64,000 nucleotides of DNA from Hawksworthiomyces lignivorus (lineage: Eukaryota > Ascomycota > Sordariomycetes > Ophiostomatales > Ophiostomataceae): NCBI GenBank assembly GCA_002917075.1, contig NTMA01000086.1, positions 1 through 64,000 on the forward strand. The letters run 5' to 3'. Under the pieces are notes generated by a model. The model was given only the letters and a program-made list of their open reading frames with translations, had not been told where the DNA came from and ran no database searches. The position numbers and the translations under genes are program-made. Position 1 is the stretch's first letter. Every line of letters begins with the position of its first letter. This document shows positions 33,925 to 45,500 of the stretch, one piece after another.

Positions 33925-34819
33925 GGGTCTGAGATGCCGCGCGCGCTCCTACTTGGGCTTATGTTGCAGTGGTCCGAGCTGCAGGACGTCTGAGGGTGGA
34001 AAATAGGCGGCTGGGAAAAAGAGCCTTACTAGACGGCGGCGGTCAAGGCAGAGCCGCGAATACCAGGTTTGTGCTTAAAGAGGCGAGGCTTCGAGAACAG
34101 AGCAGCGAATGAAACGGAATACTCGATCGAGCTCAGTCTCATTTCTACTCTAATTCTTCTCTCTTCCTTTTTATATTACTCTCTCAACAATTACGCTTTT
34201 CTAAAAGATGACTTTTTTTGTTGGGAGGAGAAAGTGGTCCCTCGGCTGTAGCCGTTAATGCTCTTTAAAATAAGGAGCCTTGCCTGTTTCTGCAGCGGTA
34301 CTCCGTAGTGCGTTGCACGAGCAATATGGTGACTTTTCTCGCCTCTTAGCGCTAAAATTACTCATCGCATGTGATTTTACTAGGGCCCCAGTGTAAAGTG
34401 GTCGCATATCAGACCAGGCAGCACAATTTCTTGCGAAGAATACTGACGACATCATTCGTATTCGCGACCGTAGCATTCTAAGAATTCTCTTCTGATTTAC
34501 GTCCGCAGGAAATGAAGGCTTAAAAAGAAACGAGATATTTACACAGCGCCGTGGCTAATCCCATAGAAATTCTATAAGCAGAAAACTCCAACTGCCGCTG
34601 AACTCTGCACAATGCTTGGTCTTCAGAAAACACCATGATCCCGTTTCCCGCGACTCGGTGTCCAAGTCTCGTGAAAGTCGTCGGGGTGGGATGGAATCGA
34701 TTATTATGCTCCGTATTCGCCACAAGTCGTTCCCCGAACGAGGTAGAGTGCCGTTCGGTCTTCTTGCCAGACATCTCTTCCGATGCAGAATAAACGGCAG
34801 TATCGTAAACGCTATTTGA
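33925..34819. other. Spacer upstream of PAQR and downstream of TMA7
   Basis: Only short overlapping frames are seen. The near-palindromic motif GTACTCCGTAG occurs around 34299, and GCTCCGTATTC around 34709. The PAQR promoter should lie at the left end. Confidence 0.5.
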
Positions 34820-35200
34820 TCATTTCTTTCCGCTCTTCTTAATACCCTGGGCGCCCGTGTTCAGAGGGCCCTTGCCCTTGGCCTTGTCGGCCAGCTCCTT
34901 GCGTGCCTTCTCCTCTGTTGCCGCAGACATGATTAGCAAGAACAAAAGAGAGCCCCGCGCATGCATATCGTCGAGGTTTTGGTTTCTTTGCCACGGTCTG
35001 TCACTCACCAGCGCGCTTCTTGTCAAGGAATGCCTTGTCGTCGTCGTCCAGCTCCTTCTTATCCTTCTTCGCCGCCTTCAGCGGCTTGACCTTGCCACCT
35101 AGGGGAGCCAAAGGTTAGCTTCAAGTCCATCCATGCTTTGTACACGACGATCCAAGAAAAAATAGCTGTCAAGCATACCTTCACGGTTCTGGCCACCCAT
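34820..35200 (-). CDS. TMA7: Translation machinery-associated protein TMA7, 3 exons
   Basis: Exons are 35200-35179 (22 nt), 35098-35009 (90 nt) and 34914-34820, giving 68 residues, the full length of this tiny conserved family. The protein begins MGGQNREGGKVKPLK and continues through KELDDDDKAFLDKKR and KAKGKGPLNTGAQGIKKS to a basic end. It is highly charged and lacks a hydrophobic core. Yeast Tma7 copurifies with ribosomes and affects translation. Introns are 80 nt (GTATGC...CCTAG) and 94 nt (GTGAGT...AACAG); all joins are in phase. The gene is divergent from PRP4. It is too short and too split for ORF callers to find whole. Confidence 0.95.
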
Positions 35201-36032
35201 GATGACTTAGAATTGTAGTTGAACTTTTGGCTGGCAGGGGAAAAGGGAATGCTGGGTTATCTCGGGCGAAGGAAATCGGCTTTGCACAGTGAATTCCCCG
35301 CGATTACGACCAGCAGGGGAGACAAGGCAGAGAGAAGTATATGTATTTAAACCAAAAAATGAATGAAGAAAAAAGAAAAAAAAAAAAACAATTTGCCCCG
35401 CCAGGCTCAGCCGCTCATGGTCGGCGGTTCGGATTATTAAGGTGCCGACATTCAGGCCAATCACAACACTCCAGGATTCATGGTCCCCCCCTTTAGGCGT
35501 AAATGGCACGCGCGCAGCAGTCATCGCCTGCCTTCTTGAAACTTCTAAACCTCCAAACCTTCATCCATCACAACACCCTCAACGACCCTCTACCAACCAC
35601 TCGCTTGTGGAGAACGGTCTATCGAAGCTTGGCCTGCTATTTGGCTTTTTGTTTAATTTCGATTTCTTTCAAATCACCAGAGAAACCATCTCTACATCTT
35701 CTTCACTCTACGGCACGCCTCCCATAAGGGTCATGTCTTGAGTCAGTCGAAGATCCAGAGGATTGATCCGGTTCGGTTCCTATTTTCCCCAGTTGCAAGA
35801 GGTGGAAGGCAAAAAAAGAAGAGGATAGCAGCTTTGGAGTACAGGGTTTTCTGCTGCTCTTCAAACAAAGATTTGTTTTGGCTGACACTTGAAACTCATT
35901 TACCGTCTTTTGCTTTATCTCCAACTTCAGCTCATTGCGGATCGTCCTACTGCGACGACAACACCATCAAGAAAGATCTTCACAAGCCATTCCTGGCAGA
36001 GAAGGAGGAGAGCGGAGAAGCTTACCGCAAAC
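35201..36032. promoter_or_regulatory. Divergent promoter of TMA7 and PRP4
   Basis: Eight hundred bases separate the two ATGs. The right part (about 35530-36032) is C/T-rich and looks like the PRP4 leader. It contains a minimal upstream ORF, ATGTCTTGA, near 35733. The left part includes an A-rich stretch at 35372-35390. Confidence 0.6.
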
Positions 36033-39000
36033 ATGGCATCTCCCGCATCGAGTGCCGACGAGGGCGAGATTGTCGAAAGGCAGGACGCCGGACATCATTT
36101 CAAGGCAAAGACAACTGCTACTGTTGCTACTGCGGCTCATGCCGGTGATGGCCTTGGCACTTTCAATGTTGACCGTCGCAACAGAAACTCTCGAGATAGA
36201 TCGCCGCGCTCGCCCGACCGAGACGCGGGCGATGCTCGCGCTGCGCGCTCCCGCGGAGGACCTGGCTCCGTCTCCGGCCACTCATATCGCAATCCGTCAC
36301 CGCGCGGTGTGAAGCGGCAGCGAGACGACCGGGACGCGCCCAAAGGCGGCAGCTCGCGCTGGGGTGCAGACCGCGGCGGTCGAGGCGACCGGGGCGACCG
36401 GGACGAACGGGACGACAAGTACGACGACTGGTCTCGCGACAGCAGGCGCCGCGGCGGCGGCGGCGGCGGCCGTGGCGGCCGTGACGACTCGTACTACCGT
36501 GCGGGCAGTGATCGCCGTCGCGACCTTGATCGCGATCGCAACTACGGCCTTCGCTACGACGAAGACGATGACCGGGACCGGGACGGCCCGTCCTCGTCGC
36601 ACCGGCGCAACCTCGACCTCCGCTACGACGACAGCAACACCAACTCCGACAGCGGCTACGGCCGAACTGGTCCGGGTAAGAGGCAGAGAACGCGTAGCCG
36701 TTCTCCTCCGCCCTCATCTTTCCGCGGCAATGGGAACTGGGGACGCAACGAGCGCGACCGGCGAGACCGTGATCGTGACCTTGACCGTAACCATGACAGA
36801 GACTACTACAGAGACGATCGTCGTCCAGACCGAGACCCGCGCGATGGCCCAAATGCCAGAAACTCAAACGGCCAGCATGCAGACCGCGCAAACGGACGTC
36901 CTGCCAAGCCCGCCGAGAGCACTTCTGCTGAGCCGCTCGGTGCAACTCATTCCGAGTATGCTGCACAGTATGTTGCCCCTTTCTTTCTTTTGTGTGTCGA
37001 GTGCTCAATGTTTGCTAACACCTTGTGCTCAGGGAATCGAAAGGCCCTGCCCCACCCCAGGAAGACTGGGTCGAGACAGAGCCCGTCGACGAAGAAGCCG
37101 AGATCAGGCGGCGTCGGCAGCGCAGGGAAGAAATCTTAAGGAAGTCGCGCGCTTCAACTCCCATGCTTGCCCTTTCTCTCCAAGCTGACAAGGCGGCCGC
37201 ATCTGCTGCCGTCGAGTCCAAGTTGCAGGAAAACACACCGGTCACCGGTAACAACACTCCCCGCTCATGTAAGCAGCAGCCCTCTCCCCGTCCCTCGCAA
37301 GCCAGCAGCCCGGCGGGTTCGATTCACGGGGAAATGCAGCACGCTAATCAACCGGTGTCTCTCGCTCTTCGCGCAGTGGATATGACAACAACTACAGGTT
37401 CCCCCGCGAGCCCGTCTGCTGTCGTTCAGGACCAGGTTGCTGCAGAGGCACTTGACCTCGCCGATGACCAAGACTTTATGAATGCTCTCGGCAAGCAGAA
37501 TCCAGGTGCCCGTTCTGGCGCAATGAATGGTGGCACAGATGGCCATTTCACTGACGAGGACGGCCCCTCTGCTGCCGACTATGACCCCACCGTCGACATG
37601 GAAGAGGACGAACGTCGAGACGAGCTGCGCCACGGCGGTATGGTGGCCGGTCTCCACGGGGCAGAGCGTCGCGAATCTATGACTGGCGCTGCAAATGAGG
37701 AGACAGCTGCAGCAGGGAACCACGAGTCTTTGGAGGTAACGGCTGAGAATGGCGGCGCCGGCGGCGAGGACGAGGACGACGAGGACGATATGTTCGCTGA
37801 GGATTTCGTCGAGAAGAAGTATGAAGCCCCCAGGAAGGAGGCTGCCGCGAAGGATGCGAAGGCTGCTCTTGCCGGATTGCCAGCAGCTGCGGCGAACGCT
37901 GGCGGCATTCTGGAGGGGGACGACCATCAAGGCTATTACAAGATCCGGCCCGGCGAAGTCGTAGACGGCCGATACCAGATTCAGTCGGCGCTGGGCAAGG
38001 GTATGTTCTCGGGCGTGGCCCGGGCATGGGACATCACGAGCACAAACAAGCAGCTGGTGGCCATCAAGATCATGCGGAACAATGATGCCCTACGGAAAGG
38101 CGGCTACACGGAAATTGCAATTCTGCAAAAGCTGAACAGCGCGGACCCAGACAACAAGAAGCACATCGTGCGGTTTGAGCGCTCGTTCGACTACCGCGGC
38201 CACCTGTGCATGACCTTTGAAAATCTGTCTATGAACTTGCGCGAGGTGCTCAAAAAGTTTGGCAACAACGTCGGCATCAGCTTGCACGGCGTGCGGGTCT
38301 ACGCCTACCAGATCTTCTTGGCCCTGGCCCACATGCGTCGCTGCAGCATCATCCACGCCGATTTGAAGCCCGACAACATTCTCGTCAACGACAACCGCAG
38401 CATTGTCAAAATTTGCGATCTGGGCACGGCCATCGACCGGTCCGACGCCGCCACCGCCCACATGGAGATCACGCCGTACCTTGTCAGCCGCTTCTACCGT
38501 GCGCCGGAGATTATCCTGGGCATGCCCTACGATTACGCCATCGACATGTGGTCCATTGGCTGCACTCTCTACGAGCTCTACACCGGCAAGATTCTCTTCA
38601 CGGGCGAGAGCAACAACCAGATGCTGCGCGCTATTATGGAAATTCGAGGCAAAATCAGCCCCAAGCTGTATCGACGGGGCGACCTCTGGCCCATGCACTT
38701 TGACGAAAAAGGTAGCTTCATTAGCCAGGAACACGACAAATTCCAAGGAAAGGTACGTTCAAGAGGTTTTTTTTTTTTTTTTTTTTGGCTGGTTTGCTTT
38801 TTTTTTGCCCCGGTTCTATTTCTAGGTGATGGAAATTATCAAACTCGTCACTTCACCCGTTGTTACCCCTTCATTTATTCTGCGTAAGCGCGCAGCTCCG
38901 AGCCGCTCTCGCTTCGGGTCCCCTTGACCGTTTTGGTTCCAACAACTAAATACATTGCGCCACTTTCATCAGCACTATCATTGCATTTTCATGTCTCGTT

Positions 39001-39514
39001 GCATTTTTCACTATGGAAAGAGGAAAGCTGCAAGACCTGCAAATCTTCATAGAGACTCCTCATTACTCCTCAATTGTCGATTTTGCTGCCCCAATTGGAA
39101 AGCGGCCAGCAACTGTGGCCCGTCTTCTATCCCCATCTTACTTCTGTCTTTGGGCCGCCGATGTGGCCGCAGGAGCCCCCTCTTTTACTGCTCTTTACGC
39201 GCCCACCAACTGACCAACGACTGTCTTCTTCTTCCGATTTGCTTCGAGCGGACGGATCATCACAGCTCTTTTTTTGGACCGATGCTAACTTCTTTCCCTA
39301 GACCACCATCAGGACCATGCCTCTGCTCAAGCCTGCTCGCGACCTGCGCACTCGCCTCACGGCCGCGTCATACGGTATGACCGACGTGGAGACGAGAGAC
39401 CTGGGCAAGTTTTATGACTTGCTCGACCGCTGTTTGAATCTGAACCCTGACAAGCGGATCCTGCCAAGCGATGCTCTAAAGCACGAGTTTTTCACATCCC
39501 GAGCAGCAAAATAG
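36033..39514 (+). CDS. PRP4: Spliceosomal serine/threonine kinase PRP4, 4 exons
   Basis: Preferred join is 36033-36967, 37033-37268, 37377-38752 and 39302-39514, in phase, 919 residues. The N-terminal half is Arg/Asp/Gly/Ser-rich with RS and RD dipeptides, as in PRP4 orthologues. The block EDWVETEPVDEEAEIRRRRQRREEILRKSR is also typical. The kinase domain starts near residue 585 (GRYQIQSALGKGMFSGVARAWD), with the Lys in VAIKIMRN, HADLKPDNILVN (about 716; the HAD form instead of HRD is characteristic of PRP4), DLG in place of DFG, and PYLVSRFYRAPEIILG. The last exon (TTIRTMPLLKPARDLRTRL to the end) completes the C-lobe. PRP4 phosphorylates tri-snRNP proteins to activate the spliceosome. The intron at 37269-37376 is stop-free and 3n. 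The last intron is 549 nt, long for this genome, and may hold a cassette exon at 38826-38883. An AATAAA lies 27 bases after the stop. Confidence 0.92.
37269..37376 (+). other. Stop-free 108-nt intron in PRP4
   Basis: The donor GTAAGC is strong, the branch-like GCTAATC lies about 25 nt before the acceptor, and the acceptor is GCGCAG. It is 108 nt with no stop, so retention would add 36 residues in frame. Removal joins NNTPRS to LDMTTTTG. Confidence 0.7.
38826..38883 (+). other. Candidate cassette (poison) exon in the last PRP4 intron
   Basis: Inside the 549-nt intron a 58-nt segment is bounded by acceptor TTTCTAG (preceded by T-rich sequence) and donor CTGC|GTAAGC. Including it shifts the frame and ends translation early in the final exon. 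If the acceptor alone is used, translation stops at 38925-38927 after 33 residues. Either way the C-lobe is lost. Supported by splice-site form only. Confidence 0.35.
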
Positions 39515-42500
39515 AATGGCTGGATAAGACTAGAATAGACAATAAAATACATGTGACTGTGACATCTAGTGCACAAGACAACACGACAGTAGAGTTTCTC
39601 CTTTTCTTTTTTTAGACGTTCAGTTTCGAAATTTCTATATCACTCCATCGTGAGTGGGCAGATAGAAACCAACATTTCAAAGGTAAATCCCAAGAATGAG
39701 TTGGTGCAAGCGCTTGGCTCCCTCCCAATCCTGGTTGGAAATTTTCAATGGGCATTGTATATTGACACCTGTGAATATGCATTTTCCTTTCAGAACGGTC
39801 GGAAGCAAGTTTCCAACAGCAGCCATGGATAGGAGTGGAAAAATAAATCCGCATGCAAACGAAGCCAACAGCTCAGCCCCTCTCCTATCAACTGTTGCTT
39901 TCCTATCATCCGGCCTGTCTCCGTCAGTCTTCTTTCGGGCGGCAAGGTTCGTAAACGAACTATCCTCGTATTCCATGCGTATCTAGGTAGTGTCGCCATA
40001 GAGTCTGCAAAAGTGTAGTCTGGTCAACTTCCAATGCCAAGTCCTTCGCTACGTCACTTGGTATCATCTATGGCCCTCTCTCGAAGTTGTGATTAAACTA
40101 TGGTTTGAGAGGTTGATATAACCGAAATCAATGCTGCTCTACAGGACGAAGCTGAGACGAAGCAGGGACCGCGTCCTCCTGCATACTAGTGATGCACGCA
40201 GAACAGGAGAACGACATCATTCTGTCCAATTGCCAGTTATATTTGTTAGCACGCATGCGACGTGCAGATGGTTATGAGTGGCTGCCAGACAGGGGCGTAA
40301 CTGGAAGAAAACAAGCTTTATTGACTCTGCTGTCGATCTTTTCCGGAGGGACCACCCCGTCTCCGCATACGAGAATATGATCCATGGTGAGCATAGGACA
40401 TTGGTGAAGACGTAATATAGTAGTACAGTGACAGGAAGAGATTTGCATCCGAACTTCCTTCTCTCCGTCCATGTAATGTCCAACAGGTCAGGAATGAAAC
40501 CAAAATGGAAAAGAGGAGAAAAACAGGAGAGATGGCGCAGCGGAAAAGAGGACAAAGTATCAAAGCTAGCTGCACAAGCACCAAGGATGGACAAGCACCA
40601 GGATCGAAAACATCGGAGGCTGCGTACGATAGCTCCGTCTATCCTCATCAAGTGGATCGAACAACTCAGATTTGCTATTCACAATTTACAACAGGTCCAG
40701 TGAGCTCACCATAGTCATCACTTTCATAGCGGAAAAAAAATTAGGAGATTCGGGAGAAATGAGAAACACCAGGCTACTCGATGCCCCTAGGTTTCCTCTC
40801 GCAGGTTACAACTGAAGTTCAGCCATCACAGCTTCTACAATTTCTATAGTAGAGAGAAATCTTCGCGAGACGTTGACGCAATAGGTAGGTTATTGTGAGC
40901 TGGCTCTAGACAATGCGATAGGTTGTTTTTCGCATTGGCTTAACTCTAAGTCTAATAATACAAGGCTGCAGGGGAGTCGGATAAGGGAGTATTGGTCATA
41001 GCTCCAAGCTAGCCACGACAACTTAGTTTTGAGATCCTCCCTTTCTTATTTGCGGCCAACATCATCCGTATAGCCTTGCAGAGATGTGCTTCTGTGTCAA
41101 AATATTCTAGTGCCATGAACACTGGCTAGAGACCTTATAGTGGCCTTTCCTTCTTTTTCTTCTTCTTCTTAATTCTGTTCTAAGAACAAAAAAAAAAAAG
41201 GCAAAGGGGATGCTCAATGCCCCAGGACACTCTTTGAAAGTAGGGAGCGAGGGTTTCAGCAATTTGCACCATTACATCATGGCAGGCGAAATACAGAATG
41301 GGATGAGGCGTTGTCCATTTGCCTCACTTTTTGAAGCCATGACACACAATCGGGGCATTAAGGGAAAAAAGATCGCCCTTCTAAATCGCCACAATAAATC
41401 AAGATTCCGTTATCGGTAATATGGTATCACAGCATCATTACTTGAGTGCTGCTGCAAAGGGACGGAGAAAAGATATGAGAAAGCAATATAACAGCTTGAG
41501 AGAGTCGGGATCGACGGGCGATCCAAGAGAGTTGCGCCTTATCGTCATTCGGTTTTCTTAGCCATCTTTGCGATGGCGGATCCTTATTTGCCCTGTGCTC
41601 AATTCGCCTCACCTCTGCTTGGTTATCGTTTCACCTCTGTTGTAGGGTAACCCGGAGGAGACCGGGTGGGGAAGCTCGCGTCTGAAATGGGTTCCAACTC
41701 AATGATACGACATGGAACAGAAGACCTTTCCCATGGGGTGGTCGCTGTGCGAAACGGCTAACCTTCTGAGCAGGATCTTGGAGCTTGCTTTCACGGTGTG
41801 CCAGGACCTTCTTCGCATGATCTGTCTCCTGATTTGTCGGGAGATGTTGGCAGAGCAGCAGCCTCGCCTTACTCCTTTGGTTCCAGGCGGACAAAAGAAT
41901 TGAGGTATGTCTACTCTGCTACTGTACGAATTATTGAGACTTTGCATAGTGAAACGCAAAAAAAAAACTTTTTGGGTCACTTGCTCTGCAATGTTCCCTG
42001 GACATATAGTGCATCTCGTCATTTTACCGCGAGATGCTACACCACTACTTCATGTAAGCGACTGTGTAGCTCTGGATCCGATTGCTCAGATCAAAAGGGA
42101 CCGAACGGAAACATTGAATTTTTAATGAAGCTCAGCTGGGTCTCGCCCGACCATATATGCTTCGGTGCCGACCGATGGGATGCAATATGATGGGAAACAG
42201 GCGATAAAAGGGCTGAAGTGACAAGAATGATGAGATATGCACCTCTTACACATATGCATATGCACACTCACTCTCAGAAGTCAGCCTTTCCATGATCTGC
42301 TTACAGCACTGCGCGCGAGATCACGATAGATTGTACGGATAGGAGTTGAGAGACACACGGATCCTGATTGGTGCAAGATAGTCATATAAATATATTAAAG
42401 AGGTGTGCAAATAATAGAAGGGAAGATTCTTCAATTTATTTTCTATCTATGATCTCTATGAAGGTATGCCTCCATAAATTATTAAATGACGAAATATAAG

Positions 42501-45500
42501 ATCCAAAAATGAACCTAGTCGTCCCAGCATGCGACGTCGATTACTATCCTATATGTTAGATTGTATCCCGTGTGTATCAAAGCTGAGTGAAAATATTCCC
42601 GCCAGCCTAATTGTTGCCTATTGTTTGGCATCCCACTTCTGCAGCATCATCTATTTTCCCTTTCCCTTGTTCAATACTGAGTGGCCCCTGCTGAGTCGCC
42701 TTTACACACCCTACATCCACCATCTCATTTTTTTCATCCCAGACGGGCGACGCGGGAGGCAAACAACCAGCGGTTTGAACGCCGAGGATCTACAGGTGTG
42801 ATTGACGGTAATGCAGAGTTTTGAATGCTGCCGTGGGTCACCATTTTCATTATCGAAGATGCTTTAAGATGAAATTTTCGTTTCCTTGGGTGTGCAGTTA
42901 TATGCCATGCCTTCTATTATTGTTGCACTCTATTTGAGAATGGCAAGCCATAAAACAAAACAACATATGCTGATATGCCAAGGCCGTAAGCGAAAGGTAG
43001 GGAGTACTTTAACGTGCAGCATGGAGCCAAGCAGAAGAAAACATTGGCAGGCTTAGAGCACTTTTCAATCTACTCAGATATGACGAGAAAGAAATCTCTG
43101 CATAGAATTTTTTTTCCCAACAAAAAGCCAAAACTTCTGGGACGGGAACCAAGATCCTTCGCGTTAAAGTTTGGCGATCACCCAAACTTTATCCCTTACC
43201 GTCCCTGCAGGTGTCCGATGTAAACCGGCTGCAACATTAAAGACTGGCAGCAGTTTCTCTGCCTGGCCCGAAGAGGCCTTCAGATAACATACGGACATCC
43301 CGCAGACCAGTGATACAAGGTGGACGATGGGGCACATCGGAATGGAAGCTTGCATCTTCTTCTTTATTTCAGCTTGATTGCTATTGTTTGATTGGTCCAC
43401 CATTAAATATCGAGGAGAGCGAAGAGTCCTGCAAACTAAGACAAATAAAAATAATGTCACACTGGCAATTGGTATGTGTGCATGTATCGTACTATTGAGT
43501 CATCCTTTTTGACAAAAACAACTTGCCGTATCCTAGCGAAGGCCACGTCTCGAGATAGGTGCACTGCAGAGCTATATTTCTTTAATAAGTTTCCTCGGTG
43601 GAATTCGTTCACTGTGTTAACACCATCAGCCTCGTGCTATTGTTTCACTGGGTAAAATAACAAACACGGATAGGCCGGTCGAGACTTGATCTTGCGGTCA
43701 AGAGGGCCCTCAAGTCCAGTCGTGTCATGTTTTTTTTCTTCCTTATCCCATGCCGCAATAAATCTTCCCCTTATGTTTACCTTGTGTTTTGAATAAGCTT
43801 CCATTCTTTCTTCCTTGGGTCCTTCTTTCGCTTGGCATGACCTTGATATTGTCTCATATCCCGGGTAAGGGAGAAACAGCCTTTGTGCTCCACAGCCGTG
43901 GCATTTGAGACACGGTGACCGGCATATGAACTGCTGAAAAAACGCAGCATGTGCACTAACATTGGCATGTGTGTTTCTCATTCGGGTCCCTTGCAGGCTT
44001 TTCCTTGGCCGCAGTGACATGGCCTCGTAGCATGAAATGCGGACCCATAAATCTACGCAATGTGCATCTAATTACAGAGCACTGTTTTTCAAAGCCACAA
44101 AGCAATTCGCGTACGCAGTAATAAGTGGCAATTGAGCTCTTACAAGACGCGTAAATCAAGAGTCCTTTTCAGTATGTAGATATGTTGCCTTTTCCATCTG
44201 CATTTTCTATCAACAGCAGCCCTCGGCAGCCGCGGCTTCACTGTGGGTCATGCTATGTATAGCTTCTTACGTCGGCGCTTTCTGTGTTTCAATGCCTCGA
44301 TCTCACGCATGTTTCTCCATAAATAAACAACCAAACAGAGCCAGTGTAGGCAGCTGCCAAAAAGGCCCCCAAGGCGGCCAGGCCCTCGTGCTCTCTCTCC
44401 TAGAAAGAGACCACAAAATGACCTGAAAGAGAATAGAGGTTGCCTCTCATCGAGAGTAGACTAGTTTGAGCCAATGGGATCGAATTTCCAAAGTTTCTAG
44501 CTTGCAGATAGAAACGCTTCTGCTGCCAGCGTCATCGGATCTTATAGGTATTGGCCAGTTGTATTGAAGTAGGATTGAACTCGTTTAATTTCAATGGTTT
44601 GCATTTTTGTTGGGCTTGTTGTTTCTGCTTGAACTCACCCGTCAAGGCCTCTTCGGCGTCTCATTTTGGCTCTTGCATTTTGCCACATATCTCGAGTTCG
44701 GGACAAGGCGAGTCGGTGTCTGACAATATTGCATCGTGATATCAGGCAGCCACTTAAAGATCTGGATGACTTCCGAGACCGCCATCTGGCGAAATTGACC
44801 GAGCTTGAGGCGGGTTGTCTCATCATAAGATCTCATTCTACTATTTTGACCCTTTTAGCTTTTTGCCCTATTCTGTACTTTACTATTCTCCGAAGCACAC
44901 CACTTACAGGTGCGAATCTGGTGTCTCTGCTTCCCTAGGCCACTTTGTCCATTTGTTTGTAAGAGCGGCACGGCAGTGTCGCAGTAATATCAACATCCGG
45001 GTCTGCCAGGGAAAGTCCTTGACACAGCGAGGTTTGGTCAATTAAGGGAATAACATAAAGCCTCGGCGGAAGCCTTGCCGTAGCTCGCCTGGCTGCATGA
45101 TTTGTTTTTTTTGGGCAACGCGGTATGCGTTAAGAGAATGGCTCTCGACATTCAGGGCTGTGCAAGTTAAGAGGTTGCAATATCAAACCAGGTGTATAGG
45201 GAATAAGTGCTGCCAGACAAATGTGTCTTAACAAGTTTTAATATGGAATGGAACTGACGTGCACGGTCATGATCTTCTTTTCTGGTTGAGAGACTGTGGC
45301 CATCAGATTTTGTAAGGGCACGTTGATATACCTATGGTGCAACTGTAGAGACGAGAGTGATGTTTTACGCTTCGATAGACATAAGGCCGACTTACATTCG
45401 GACATCGTTGCTAACCAGTATCAAGCAGAACTTGAACATATGCACATTGGCATAGTATGTTACTGCAAACCTATTCTTAAGCCTATATATTAATAATTAC

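Noticed and set aside
41798..42190. 130-codon frame in the gene-poor tract
   Set aside because: It overlaps other frames on both strands and has no known motif or leader.
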